Source: Dugong dugon (taxonomy: Eukaryota; Chordata; Mammalia; Sirenia; Dugongidae). Taken from it: 64,000 nucleotides of DNA. Position 1 is the stretch's first letter. The number at the start of each line of letters is the position of its first letter. Below are positions 44,431 through 57,199 of this stretch, piece after piece. Both the position numbers and the translations under genes were made by a program. The stretch lies in NCBI GenBank assembly GCA_030035585.1, contig CM057461.1, forward strand, positions 168,279,624-168,343,623. Reading direction: 5' to 3'. Below the pieces are notes generated by a model. It made no database searches. It saw only the letters and a program-made list of their open reading frames with translations, and was not told where the DNA came from.

Positions 44431-47400
44431 AAAAGGTTTTCTTCTGTGTTTAAACCTTTTCTTGAGTTCTTATAATAGTAGTCTTATACGATATTTGTCC
44501 TTCTGTGACTGACTAAATTCACTCAGCTTAATGACCTCCAGATTCCTCCATGTTATAAGATGTTTCATGGCCTTATTGTGCGCAGTACTCCATTTGTGGA
44601 TATACCATATTTTGTTTATCCATTCATCCGTTGATGGGCACCTAGGTTGTTTCCATCCTTTTGCTATTGTGAACAGTGCTGCAATGAACATGAGTGTGTA
44701 TATATCCATTCATGTGACGGCTCTTATTTCCCCAGATATATTCCAAGGAGTAGGATAGCTGGATCGTATGGTACTTCTATTTCTAGCTTTTTAAGGAAGC
44801 GCCAAATCGATTTCCAAAGTGCTTGTACCATTTTACATTCCCACCAACAGTGTGTAAGTGTTCCAGTCTCTCCACAACCTCTCCAACATTTATTATTTTG
44901 TGTTTTTGGATTAATGCTAGCCTTATTGGGGTGAGATTATATCTCATTGTAGTTTTGATCTGCATTTCTCTAATGGCTAATGATCGTGAGCACTTCTTCA
45001 TGTGTCTGTTAGCCACCTGAATATCTTCTTTGGCAAAGTGCCTGTTCATATCCTTTGCCCATTTTTTAATTGGGTTATTGGTCTTTTTGCTGTTGAGGCC
45101 TTGCAACAACTTGTAGATTTTAGAGATTAGACACTGATCGGATTTGTCATAGCCAAAAAGTTTTTCCCAGTCTGTGGGTTGTCTTTTTACTCCTCTGGTA
45201 AAATCTTTTGATGAGTGTAAGTGTTTGATTTTTAGGAGCTCCCATTTATCTGCTCTCTCTTCTGGTGCTCGTGCATTGTTACTTATGTTTCTTATTGTGT
45301 TTATGCTATGTGTTAGGGCTCCGAGCATTGTCCCTATTTTTTATTCCATTATCTTTATCGTTTTTGATTTTATATTTAAGTCTTGATCCATTTTGAGTTA
45401 GTTTTTGTGCATGGTGTGAGGTATGGGTCTTATTTCAGTTTTTTGCAGATGGATATCCAGTTATGCCAGTACCATTTGTTAAAGAGACTGTCTTTTCCCC
45501 AATTAATGGACTTTGGGCCTTTGTCAAATATCAGCTGCTCATATGTGGATGAATTTATGTCAGGATTCTCAATTCTGTTCCACTGGTCTATGTATCTGTT
45601 GTTGTACCAGTACCAGGCTGTTTTGACTACTGTGGTGGTATAATAGGTTCTAAAATCAGATAGTGTGAGGCCTCCCACTTTGTTTTTCTTCTTGAGTAAT
45701 GCTTTACTTATTCGGGGCCTCTTCCCTTTCCATATGAAGTTAGTGATTTGTTTCTCCATCTCATTAAAAAATGCTGGTGGAATTTGGATCGGATTGCATT
45801 GTGTCTGTAGATTGCTTTGGGTAGAACTCACATTTTCACAATGTTGAGTCTACCTATCCATGAACAAGGTATGTTTTTCCACTTACGCAGGTCTCTTTTA
45901 GTTTCTTGCAGTAGTGTCTTGTATTTTTCATTGTATAGGTCTTTTACGTTTCTGGTTAGATTTATTCCTAAGTATTTTATCTTCTTGGGGGCCATTGTAA
46001 ATGGTATTGATTTGGTGATTTCCTCTTGGAGGTTCTCTTTGTTGGTGTAAAGGAATCCAACAGATTTTTGTATGTTTATCTTGTATCCTGAAACTTTGCT
46101 GAAATCTTCTATTAGTTCCAGTAGTTTTCATGTGGATTCTTTGGGGTTTTCTGTGTATAAGATATCATCTTCAAGTAGTGATACTTTGACTTCTTCCCTA
46201 CCAATCTGGATGCCCTTTACCTCTTCCTCTAGTCCAATTGCTCCAGCTAGGACCTCCAGCACAACGTTGAATAAGAGTGGTGATAAAGGGCATCCCTATC
46301 TGGTTCGCGCTCTCAAGGGGAATGCCCTCAAAGTCTCTCCATTTAGGATGATGTTGACTGTTGGCCTTGTATAAATGCCCTTAATTATATTGAGGAATTT
46401 CCCTTCCACTCCTATTTTTTTTTTCTTTTTTTAAAATATTTTATTGTACTTCAGGTGAAGGCTTACAGAACAAATCGTTTCTCATGAAATAGTAGTACAC
46501 ATGTTGTTTTATGACATTGGTTAACAACCCCACAACATATTAACCCTCTAACTCCACTCCTATTTTGTTGAGAGTTTTTATCATGAATGGGCGTTGGACC
46601 CTGTCAAATGCCCTTTCTGCATCAATTGATAAGATCATGTGGTTCTTATCTTTTATTTATGTGATGGATCACATTGATTGTTTTTCTCATGTTGAACCAT
46701 CCCTGCATACCTGGCATAAATCCCACTTGATCATGGTGAATTACTTTTTTGATATGTTGCTGAATTCTATTGGCTGGAATTTTGTTGAGGAGCTTTGCAT
46801 CAAAGTTCATGAGGGATATTGGTGTGTAATTTTCTTTTTTGTGTGTTATCTTTACCTGGTTTTGGTATCAGGGTTATGCTGGCTTCATAGAATGAGTTTG
46901 GGAGGTATTCCATCCTTTTCTATGCCCTGAAATACCTTTAGTAGTAGTGGTGTTAACTCTTCTCTGAAATTTTGGTAGAATTCTCCAGTGAAGCCATCTG
47001 GGCCAGGGCTTTTTTTTTGTTGGGTGTTTTTTAATTACCTTTTCAATCACTTCTTTTGTTATGGGTTTATTTAGTTATTCTACCTCTGTTTGTGTTAGTT
47101 TAGGTAGGTAGTGAGTTTCTAGAAATTTGTCCATTTCCTCTAGGTTTTCAAATTTGTTAACGTACAGTTTTTCATAGTGTTCTGTTATGATTTTTTTAAT
47201 TTCAGTTGGGTCTGTTGTGATATCACCCATCTCATTTCTTATATGGGTTATCTGCTTCCTCTCCTATTTTTCTTTTGTCAGTTTGGCCAATGGTTTATCG
47301 ATTTTGTTGATCTTCTCAAAGAACCAGCTTTTGGTCTTGTGAACTCTTTTTATTGTTTTTCTATTCTCTTTTTTCATTTAATTCTGCTCTAATTCTTATT

Positions 47401-48420
47401 ATTTCCTTTTTTCTGGTGCCTGAGGGCTTCTTTTGGTGCTCTCTTTCTACTTGTTCCAGCTGTAAGGTTCATGTTTTGATTATGGCCCTTTCTTCTTTTT
47501 GGATGTGTGCATTTATTGCTAAAAACTGACCTCTGAGCACTGCTTTTGCTGTGCCCCAAAGGTTCTGGTAGGATGTGTTTTCATTCTCATTGATTCTATG
47601 AATTTTTTTATTCCATCCTTAATTTCTTCTATAACCCAGTAGTTTTTGAGCAAGGTGTTGTTCAGTTTCCACGTGTTTGATTTTTTTCCTTGCTTTTTCT
47701 GTTGTTGATTTCTGCTTTTATGGCTTTATGGTGAAAAAAGATGCTTTGTAATATTTCAGTGCTTTGGATTTTGTTAAGGCTTGCTTTATGGCCTAATATG
47801 TGGTCTATTCTAGAGAATGTTCCATGTGCATTGGAAAAGAAAGTATATTTGGCTGCTGTTGGGTGGAGTGTTTGGTATATATCTATGAGATCAAGTTGGT
47901 TGATTGTGGCATTTAGCTCTTCCATGTCTTTGTTGAGCTTCTTTCTGGATGTTCTGTCCTTCACCAAAAGTGGTGTGAAGTCTCCTCCTACTATAGTAGA
48001 GCTGTCTATCTCTCTTTTCAGTGCTGTTAGAGTTTGTTTTATGTATTTTGGAGCCCTGTCGTTGGGTGCATAAATATTTATTACAGTAACGTCCTCCTGG
48101 CGTACTGACCCTTTATTCATTATATAGTGTCCTTTCTTATCCTTTGTGGTGGATTTTACTTTAAAGTCTATTTTGTCAGAGATTAATATTGCTACTCCTG
48201 CTCTTTTTTGAGTGTTGTTTGCTTGATGTATTTTTTTCCATCCTCCGAGTTTTAGTTTGTCTTTAAGTCTAAGGAGTGTCTCTTTTAGGCAGCATATAGA
48301 CGGATCATGTTTTTTTATCCAATCTGCCACTCTCTCTCTTTATTGGTGCATTTAGTCCATATACATTCAACATAATTATTGTTAGGTATGAGTTTAGTGC
48401 TGTTATTTTGATATCTTTTT
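44430..48420 (-). pseudogene. L1 ORF2 (endonuclease, reverse transcriptase), broken
   Basis: The frame is split by several frameshifts. The start region (LNVYGLNAPIKRE at about 48340-48400) is followed by endonuclease at 47662-48330 (ADWIKKHDPSICCLKETLL, GVAILISDK, NIYAPNDRAPKYIKQ, SRIDHIL). The expected GDFNTPL motif reads GGDFTPLL and the expected SDH motif reads FHH, so the nuclease is damaged. The reverse transcriptase catalytic FADD box reads LEDD at 46164-46175. The thumb/connection region is at 45430-45831 ([20 protein letters not shown]). The C-terminal region is at 44783-45328 and 44470-44709, and its cysteine cluster is lost (VKWYKHFGN). A 134-base L1 fragment interrupts it at 46419-46552. 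Confidence 0.92.
46419..46552 (-). mobile_element. Short L1 3' end inserted into the L1 ORF2
   Basis: An A-rich tail (T-run on +) is followed by the L1 3' terminus (attgtacttcaggtgaaggc, tttatgacattggttaacaa). A perfect 14-base duplication tccactcctatttt lies at 46405-46418 and 46553-46566. It is a severely 5'-truncated later insertion. Confidence 0.93.
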
Positions 48421-48839
48421 TTGGGTGTTGTTCACAGTTTCTCTGTTCCACTTAATTTTCTGTGCTGAGTCATTTTTCTTTATGTATTTTCTTTTCGTCT
48501 TTTTCATTGTTGTTGATTTTCTGTTTGCTGCGTCTTTATATTTTTCTAGTTTTTTATTTTGACTTGTAGAGTTGTTAGTTTCCCTTGTGGTTACCTTAAT
48601 ATTTACCCCTATTTTTCTAAGTTTATACCAGTCTTTTATTTCTTTATATTGCCTAGACTTCCTCCCCTTATGCAAAATCTACATCTACATTGTTATATCC
48701 CTCTTTTTTGTTTTAACGTTGTCATCTTTTACACATTGACATCTGTTTCCCTACTTTCAGTGTTTTAGCTTTGATTTACTTTTGCAACTTCCCTATCTGG
48801 GTTGCTATCTGGTTGCTCTGTCCTGTGTTCTAGTCTTGG

Positions 48840-49845
48840 GTTGTTATCTGATGTTGCTGATTTTCTAACCAGAGGACTCCCTTTAGTACTTCTTGTAATT
48901 TTGGTTTGGTTTTTGCAAATTCCCTAAACTTCTGTTTATCTAGAAATGCCCTAGTTTTGCCATCATATTTGAGAGACAGTTTTCCTGGATATATAATTCT
49001 TGGCTAGAGTTTTTTTCCTTCAAGGCTTTACATATGTCATCCCATTGTCTTCTTGTCTGCATGGTTTCTGCTGAGTAGTCTGAGCTTATTCGTATTGACT
49101 CTCCTTTGTAGATTACTTTTCGTTTATCCGTAGCTGCTCTTAAAATTCTCTGTCTTTGGTTTTGTCAAGTTTGATTATAATATGTCTTGGTGACTTTCTT
49201 CTGGGATCTACCTTATGTGGGATTTGATGAACATCTTGGATAGATATCTTGTCATCTTTCATGATATCAGGGAAGTTTTCTGCCAACAAATCTTCAACAA
49301 TCCTGTCTGTATTTTCTGTTATCCCCCCCTGTTCTGGTACTTCAATCACTAGTAGGTTATTCCTCTTGATAGAGTCCCACATAATTCTTAGGGTTTCTTC
49401 ATTTTTTTAATTCCTTTTATCTGATTGTTCCTCAGATAAGTTGGTGTCAAGTGCTTTATCTTCAATGTCACTAATTCTGACTTCCATTGCCTCAGTTCTG
49501 CTCCTGTGACTTTCTATTGAGTTGTTTAATTCTGAAATTTTATTGTTTAATCTTCTGGATTTCTGATTGCTGTCTCTCTATGGATTCTTGCGGCCTGTTA
49601 AATTTATCATTATGCTCTTCTCTAATCTTTTTAATTTCCTGTGTTACGTCTTCTGTGTTTTGCTTAATTTCCTTCCTAATTTCTTGAAGAGTTCTGTGTA
49701 TTAATCTTTTGTATTCTGCCTCCGGTAATTCCAAGAAATTTTCCTCCTCTGGAAAATTTCTAGATTCTTTATTTTGGAAGCTTGCTGAAGCCATCATGGA
49801 TTGCCTCTTTATGTGATTTGATATTGACTGTTGTCTCTGAGCCAT
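48840..49845 (-). pseudogene. L1 ORF1 (RNA-binding chaperone), broken
   Basis: ORF1 starts at 49845 (MAQRQQSISNHIKRQSMM) and runs 101 residues through a Glu/Gln/Lys-rich coiled-coil segment (EIRKEIKQNTEDVTQEIKKI) to a stop at 49540-49542. After a frameshift the coding resumes. 49140-49382 holds the RNA-recognition domain region (NNLLVIEVPEQG, PRRKSPRHIIIKL). The C-terminus (KFREFAKTKPKLQEVLKGVL) lies near 48880-48940. It normally trimerises and binds L1 RNA. Here it cannot be made in full. Confidence 0.88.
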
Positions 49846-51223
49846 CAGTAAGTTATTGTATTTATTTTTTTATGTTTGCTTACTGTGTCCTAGCTTCTTG
49901 TTTTGTTTAGATATACCCAAATAGGCTGCTCATATGAGCTAGTTTGATTATTGACACCGTTGAAGCTCTAATGTCCTGTCAGCAGGTGGTTAGATCTGTC
50001 ACTAGGTATGTGAGCTCAGAGTCTGCTCACTCCTCCTATATGGATTCAGCTCAGGTGCCCAGGTAGATAGCCACCAAGTGTGTGGTGTAGGCTCTCACTT
50101 ATAGTCCTAGACAAGCATGGGTGATTGGTGTAGGCACAAGCATCTGGCTGCAGCAGGGGGACACAATCTGAGCAAGGCAGGGGACTGATGGCCACCCCCG
50201 AGTGTCCAGGAGGAAGGTGTGTCCCTGTTCCCTAGAGTGCATAGGTGGGTGGGTTTTGCTGTCGGACTAGGAGTGCCTAATGCTGTTGGCTGTAAGGACT
50301 CGGAGGCACCTCTTATTCAAGGGCCCCTATCACAGGTGGCTAGGTGGTGTGGGTGGAGCCTCCAATCCTCAGGCCCCTGATGTGGGTAGGTGAAGACCCT
50401 GCTTAATGAGGAGAGCAGTGTCAAATGTCAAGAACCTGCCCCTTCACGGCTGAAACATTTCAAGTTAGACTTCCGGTATATACCCTGTTGTACTGCGGTA
50501 ATGAAGGCCTATGCTGTTGAGATGGGTCCATACAAGTCTATGCAGGAGGAAAAGCACTCAAAGTCCATGGATCCCTTATGCCTGTGCCTAGGCAAAGAGC
50601 TGTACCTACCCTGGGTTCCTGGATTAGGGGAGCCAGCAGTTTATTTTTTCCCATTTGTTAATTTGTTTACTCCCCAAGGCAGGGAGAATGGCTCTGGGCG
50701 TGTGATGTATCCTACTTCCAGCCCAGGGGACTCAGCAATTGCTGAAGCTGGTCTGGGACCCAGTCCAGAGCAGGGAGTGTAGAGATAAAGGGGAGAGAGG
50801 TTTTTCCCTAAGGTGGGTGTTTTTGATCCACGTGGTAGGCCATACGCAAGTACTTACCTTTCGCCGATCCAGGGCTGCTTCTCACTAGTTCTGGCTGGCC
50901 GTGTAGACTCTCTGGCCGTGGATCTCTCCCAGTGCAGAAAACGCGCCTCCCGAGCACCGCCACTTGCCTGCCTCACTGCTCACTCCTGAGCTGATTGGGC
51001 CTGAGGGGCCCAGGCTCTTGCAGGGTCAGGTCTGGCAACTCTTTGCTGCTTCTGAACCGTCTCTCCCTCGCCCTGCCACTCAGTCTGGTTCCTCCACTCT
51101 GCCTTTGATGTTCAGAGCTCCCAGTTTGCCATATATAATTGATTCACTTGTTGTTTTCACGTCTTTGTTGTAAGAGGGTCCACTGGAAGCATCTGACTAC
51201 TCTGCCATCTTGGCCCTGCCTCC
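49846..51223 (-). promoter_or_regulatory. L1 5' UTR / internal promoter region
   Basis: This 1378-base GC-richer segment precedes ORF1 on the minus strand. It begins GGAGGCAGGGCCAAGATGGC, followed by agagtagtcagatgcttcc. The GCCAAGATGGC core at the very first bases is a YY1-type site as in other mammalian L1 promoters. It implies that the 5' end is complete. Confidence 0.82.
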
Positions 51224-51300
51224 TGCATTGCAGTTCTACTCTGAAATACATGGGATCTCCATGAGTCTGACTTGATGTCAACTGGTGGCTTTATTTTTGT
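51224..51300 (+). repeat. AfroSINE tail, right of the L1 insertion
   Basis: After the right target duplication (tgcattgcagtt) the SINE continues ctactctgaaatacatggga, tctccatgagtctgacttga, ending near 51300. It completes the copy begun at 42496. Confidence 0.9.
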
Positions 51301-54300
51301 TTTTAGTAGTACTCACACATTTATATACAGATAAAGTATTTACATGCAAATATAAATTTTGCTATTCTGCCTTTTTTACCATTATATTGAGATCTTTTCC
51401 TGGAAGAAAGTAGAAATTCCCTTTCTAATTACTTTTTTCAAAAACATCACTTTTGATGGCTGCATAAAACATAATTGTATAACTGTAATTTTATGTAACC
51501 TTTCTCTTACCGCTGGACGTTTAGGTTTCAAGGTTTTCAGTATTATAAATTACTCTCTGATAAGCACCTTTGTACCTACATTTTACTAAACAGTTTGGAT
51601 TATTACCTTAAGGTTCTTAAAAGGCAAATGATACTCCAAGGGCTTGAAACATATTGCCAGCAACTTTCTAGAAAGATGGAAACAAATAATGCTTCTGCTA
51701 GCAAGGTAGGCGATAGCTTATTTCACTCCATTCCTCACAGAATTGAGTATTCTTAGGTTTTCCCCCTTAAATATTTGTTAGCTTGATTGGTGAAAAACAG
51801 TATAATTTGACTTTGAACTTCTTAGATTAGTGGCGAGATTAAACATTTTTCTAGAAGCTTATGCCTATTTCAGGTTACCATTTTGCCTCAGCCCTGTGCC
51901 GTTACCTACAGGAGTAGTTACTGGAATCAACTTCTGTTTTCCCCCTCAAAAAATCAATTTGTATTTGTCAAAATGTATTTGGATACAGGTTTTTATACCC
52001 TTTTTGACAAAAATTAATGATTACACACCTGGCTCTTTTATGAATTGAACTAAGCCACATTTATTTGGATCTTGTTTTAATAGACTCACTCTACTCCCTA
52101 ATATTGTAACATCCCTTGGAATAGGCAGTATCAGAAAAATAAGAACCTCCCGTAGATAGTGAAAGAAATGTCACATCAGGGTCTGCACATTGCTATGACA
52201 ACCCAGGCTCCATCTATCACCACTCCCATCGGCATGCATTGCAAAGGAAACCCCTTTGCAGTGTTTAATAAGAAAATTTTAATATTAAATACATATTCAA
52301 CATTGAGATCTCACACCTTATTTGCTATTGTCAGGCTTAGTTGGTAGACAGCTAAGTTAGTCTCTTTTTATAGTCCATTTCTAAAATGAAACTATAAATT
52401 TTGAAACTGGGCTTCGTCATTGCAGAGAGAAAAGCTTCTCCAAGCCTATTGTTGAAATACACCATTTTATAGGATTTATGAGGTCCAGGTTCACGAAGAT
52501 CATTTGCCAAGTACTTAAGGCTGGTTTTGCTGCCCTTTGCTTTTCTTCCCACCCCCTGCAAACATACCACCTTAGAAAAGAAAAATTATGAAGAAGAATT
52601 TATTTGATTCGATACAAATGTCAGCCTAAGATTAAAAAAAAAAGTCCTGGACATTTACTGTAAAGAACTTTGAGTAGACAAGGCTGCCCCTTGGTGACAG
52701 GCATACTGTTTGCTTCTGCAAATGAAGTGGGCATCCGATTTGTTTTGATATTAAATGAATACCTTTGATTCAAATCTGTGTTTTGAATTTCTGCCTATAA
52801 TATGAGTCCTTTCCAGTATGCTTTCATTCTTTTTGAAATTCCATGATATGACAAGCTCCATGATTTGGTCTTATTCCCTGTAGCTTGCTTTATTGCTGCT
52901 AATGTTACACAGGAAAATAGATTATCTGAAACTTGTGATCACAGTAGCTGTCAAGTGGTCGAAAATGAAGAAAACCACCAGACAGTGTCAGATTTATTAA
53001 GTGCTCTATAAGTACAAAATTAATGCAGTTATTTGTCTTTGAAACGTTCAGTGTCCACAAGCTGGATTTATCCTAACGGACAAGTGTTGGGGGGAACAAT
53101 TGTCAATTAGCTATCTCTTTAGCCAGACTACACGTCGTTGGAACACATGTAGGGTGAACAACCAGTGTACCTAGGCAGACCTCCAATTTGTTCATCTTGA
53201 CTGCAAATGACTTAATTTAACATTTTTCTAACAAATGCATCAGGTAGAATGGTGAAGTTTCCTATTTAAATTTTCTTTTTCTTAAAAGAATCACCAGTGA
53301 AAAAACATACTAAGTAGGCTTCTCACTCCATTTGTTTTCAATCACCACCCTTAATGCATGAATTTCTGCATAACCCCTGACTCTTTCAAGCACTAAACTG
53401 CAGCAGTGAATGTGGGATGGAAAGTTCTGATGCTGCATCTATTGAGCCTTTGTTGGGTTTGAAAAGGTTTTATATGCACAGCAGGATCATTCCTGTACTG
53501 GGTCATCTTGCCTGTGGTCCTTTTCTGTGTTTGTTTGTTTTTAAACATGATTGAATTTTGCATTACCTTCTTATTAGAGCTACAATGTTCAAAAGACTTT
53601 GAAAGAAAAGTTTTAGTTTTGGATCCCATATAAACCATTTTTATCTCCCTACAAGACTTAGGGATCATTAATCAAACATATTAACATTCATTTCACCTGC
53701 TGATAATTTCATCTCCTAATCAAGCCATTTGTTTCATGTTATTTTTCGGTTACAGCATTAACATATTTTCCCTCAAAAATATTAACCTTTCACCCTGTGC
53801 ATTTTGGGGGTATAATGAAAACATCTGTTGCGTGTCTATGTCAATGCTATTTTCACATCTTTTTATATCTGTGGGCAGATTCCAAGCTGGTTCTAACTGG
53901 AGACGCACTTGAAACAAAATTCAGTAACTATATGTCTAGCCTCGTGTTCTTTAAATGGCGGGATTTCAAACCTTAACGCGAAGCCCTGCCGTAAGACTTG
54001 ATGCTGAATTCAGCAAACGTTGGCTTTTGCACTTTTAACTGCGTCACCCTCCCCCCCACCGCCGCTTTTACAACAAGGGATATACTCAGGGTATTATGCA
54101 ATTAGTTATCTAAAATATTTTATGAGCAGATAAATACACCAACTCTGAGTCTGGCTTGTATATTTTTACTGCAACTCTGTGAATATTCTCTTTGGTACAA
54201 AGTAGAGTATGTGTATGGAAACATTACTTCTGAATTTTTTACAGGTTCACTCCCTTAGCCGTTCTAGCTGCTGTCTCCTACAAAATTTGAGTCATACCTC

Positions 54301-56409
54301 AACTGTCCAAATCCTCTTTTAATGTTCAGCTGCCCTGAAGTGTGTGGTTGTGGAATACATCTAAATGTCTCAAGTGAAAAAATTGGAGGCACTGGTTTTA
54401 ACAAAAGAAATAAAATGGCTATAGCTGAAAAGCATTCTAGGGGTAAACTTCTTTTTTTGTTGTTGAACTCCTGCTCAGTAAAAACATTTTTAAAAACACG
54501 TGATCTTAGCCTGTCTTTTTTGCTTTTGTGTCTAGGGAGGCCAGAAGGAAGGGATTCAATTTTTATGGTCCCTAAGATTTCAGTACAGAGCACCGCAGTA
54601 TGGGAAACAATATCCAGCTTATCACCCTGAATTCCCATTGTAAGTGCACTTACAGGAAGGTGAGAGTGTTCATGTAGCAGATGGAAAGGGAAATGATATG
54701 CATGGAAATGAAATTATATTTCCCAGACAGAAGTTTCAAAATTCTCTTCTTGAACCCCAGCACAAGGCCAGCATTGTGTATGCAGTAGACGCTTAGTAAA
54801 TTTCTTTTGGAACTTGATGACTGGCCTTTAGTACCATTAATGTCCCAACCTAGGGCTGGCCTTGGAGAAGAATGTAGAGCAAGGAGAGGTTCTGTTAGGC
54901 TCCATTCCACCTCCCCCAACCCCCTACCAGGACTTTAAGGTCCTCGGGTTCTGCAACTTTCACTCTTGGTATCAAAACTTGCCCTCACAGTATTAACTCA
55001 CGTACAGACGAACGGGGTCTTAAAGAGATAGACTCCCAACGCCATTTGTATTTTAACAGAGATTAAAGCCTTAAACTAAACTAAGGTTGAATTTCAGGCA
55101 TCAGTCTGGAGGTGATGGGTGGGCAGTAAGGGGTTCCTAATTACACTGGAAGCCTACCTTCGTGTCCTTCCTCCCTAATTCATAAGGCCCTTTACCAGGC
55201 CCAGCTAGTGTCTCCTGAAAATATTAATCAGAACATTTCAAAATGTGGGCTTGGGGATTCGAATTAACCTGGAGTATCAGGTTGAGTGGTTTCCATGGTT
55301 TTGTAAGTCCTCGACAGGCCTGACTTCATAGGCAGTGAATGTATCCATTTCCTAACATCATAGACCATTATCTTTTACCCAGAGCCGGCCTTGACTTAAA
55401 AACAAGGAACTTGGCTACTGGCAGCAAAATGCTTTTGCTTTTACTGGATATGGAATGTCATATTTCCATTTGGCACTTCTCCCTTTAGCCCTGTTCAGGA
55501 TTTCAGCTAGCTCTGCAGAGTGCTAGCAAGTGTCATGCTTATTAAAAAACTTTATTAATCAGAGTAGAGTGCTATTTGGCAGTTCAATTCTAATGAGGAT
55601 GAGGAGCTAAATTTTATTCAGAGTTAAAGGTCAGCAAGTGGTGCTAGCCTACCTTCTCTGAAGTGTGTGAGCTTGGACGTTCTCACAGTTTCCCGACAAA
55701 TTTCATCTGGAAGTGTGCATGCTATATTTAGTATGAAATAGTGTAGAAAAGGTTTCCAATAACACCATTTCAGCACACATACATTCCATGAGTGTTAATA
55801 AGCCAAACACATTACTGGTTGGCTAGACAATTCTTATGGGAGTAGATGGCACCACAATGCTATAGCAATTGCTGGCTGAGAAACAGGAGGCCATGAGAAC
55901 ATGTTGCAGTGGTTCCTGGAGAGAGCTTCAAAAACTGGTAGAAATTTATTTAAACAGTGGACTCTCTGTGCAGTACCTGGAAATGGCAGAGTAAGTGGCA
56001 TGAAGCCGTTAGGGAAGTACTTATTGTGTTCAGCTTATGAGCCTAGGAGAAAGAAATAGAAAAAGGAAGAGGTTCTCCAGGAAGCAGCTAAAGATGTTGC
56101 TGAGTAGTTCTGGTTCTACCCTCTCTCCCATACCCTTGTGTTTATATGTGCCATACCGCCCCGCCACAGACCCTGTCCCATCCTTAAATAGCACCATTGC
56201 TTCTTCCTTTTTCCTTCACACTTCTCATCGCACACTTCCTTAAATCCTTTCTTATTTCCTGCTCTCCTAAAAGCTTGTTTATTAAACACATGCTAGGTGA
56301 AGGCACTGTGCCCGGTTCTACAGACGACATAAGAATGATTGAACTCATATTTCTTAGCCGATCATGGTTGGGGATCAGACAAAGATTTAAAGATATCATA
56401 TAAATAAAT
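51301..56409 (+). other. PARD3B: Intronic stretch without recognisable repeats
   Basis: No SINE, LINE or LTR text is obvious apart from a possible L2 scrap near 54770-54810 (cagtagacgcttagtaaatt). Short C-runs lie at 54047-54060. No splice-flanked coding exon was recognised. Parts of 52560-53350 and 55500-55760 look single-copy and AT-rich. Confidence 0.55.
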
Positions 56410-56458
56410 GATCCTCTATAAGGTCGCTATGAGTCAGAATCAACTCAATGGCAACAGG
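56410..56458 (+). repeat. AfroSINE tail fragment
   Basis: Only the tail is present (taaggtcgctatgagtcaga, atcaactcaatggcaacagg). No head or B box lies upstream. Confidence 0.75.
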
Positions 56459-56599
56459 TATAACGGGCAATGCCACGTAGAGGAAGATAAGAGTGAGAAG
56501 TACAAAGTATTGTGGGGATTCCAAGGCAGGAAAGACTGCTTCCTACCAGAAAGGTTTCCATAAAATAGCCTGTGTTTGAAACAAAGTACATCTGAATTC

Positions 56600-57150
56600 A
56601 TCTGTTTCTCTCTACCTCACGACCAACCGTCTAAGCCACCTGGAATTCTCCAACAACTTCTGCTCTGCCTTCCACAGAAGAGCCAGGGTCAGATCATGTT
56701 ATTTACTGGATAAAAATCTTCTAACATCTTCTCATTTCACCCAGAGTAAAATCCAGAAATTTTACCCAGTCCTACAAGGCCCTTATGGTCTCAGCCTTGC
56801 CTATCTATGCAAATTCCTTGCTTACCACTTTCCCCTGTGACCATTAAACTCCAGCCACATGCACTTTCTTTGTCTTCCTTTAACTCATCAAGCAAATTCT
56901 CTCCTCAGGGCCTTGGCACTAGCTGTTTTCTCTCCCTGGAATGCTCTTCCTGGAAATGCTTCTCACTGGTTCCTTCATGTAATTATCAGTGCTTAATTTT
57001 TTAAAATTAGTTTGTCTATTGTCTCATTCCCCACACTAGAACATAAGGCCAGTGAGGTTAAGGACCTTGCCTGTTTTGTTCTCCGCCTATATTCCCAGGT
57101 CCTAGAATAGTTGCTGGTGAATAGTAGATGCTCAATAAATATTTGCCTGA
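56600..57150 (+). mobile_element. L2 LINE 3' end, plus strand
   Basis: The order of blocks is that of the L2 3' UTR: agagtaaaatccagaaattt, tacaaggcccttatggtctc, ctcagggccttggcactagc, ggaatgctcttcctggaaat, actagaacataaggccagtg, gtagatgctcaataaatatt. Confidence 0.8.
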
Positions 57151-57199
57151 TAAATGTTAAGAATCTTGAAGGATTTCTCAAGTAGATAATCTTTCCTTT

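Larger units (their letters stand above)
42637..51223 (-). mobile_element. Full-length L1 insertion with 3' transduction
   Basis: The whole 8.6-kb block was inserted into the AfroSINE at 42496-51300. From its 5' end (right): 5' UTR starting GGAGGCAGGGCCAAGATGGC at 51223, ORF1 remains, ORF2 remains, L1 3' UTR to about 43522, a short internal A-tract, about 380 bases of non-L1 flank, a MaLR-like LTR, and a 22-base poly(A) (T-run at 42635-42656). One duplication pair encloses it all, so it looks like a single L1-mediated event. Both ORFs are broken, so it is inactive. Confidence 0.88.

Noticed and set aside
44531..46374. Several + strand frames of 65-100 residues rich in Phe, Leu and Ser
   Set aside because: They are shadows of the minus-strand L1 ORF2.
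50392..50782. A 130-residue open frame on the + strand, antisense to the L1 5' UTR, reminiscent in position of primate L1 ORF0
   Set aside because: It opens with GTG and not ATG, overlaps GC-richer UTR where open frames are common, and has no recognisable domain.
54264..54638. 124-residue minus-strand and 102-residue plus-strand frames over the same bases
   Set aside because: Neither matches a known protein, and mutual overlap without codon bias suggests chance.
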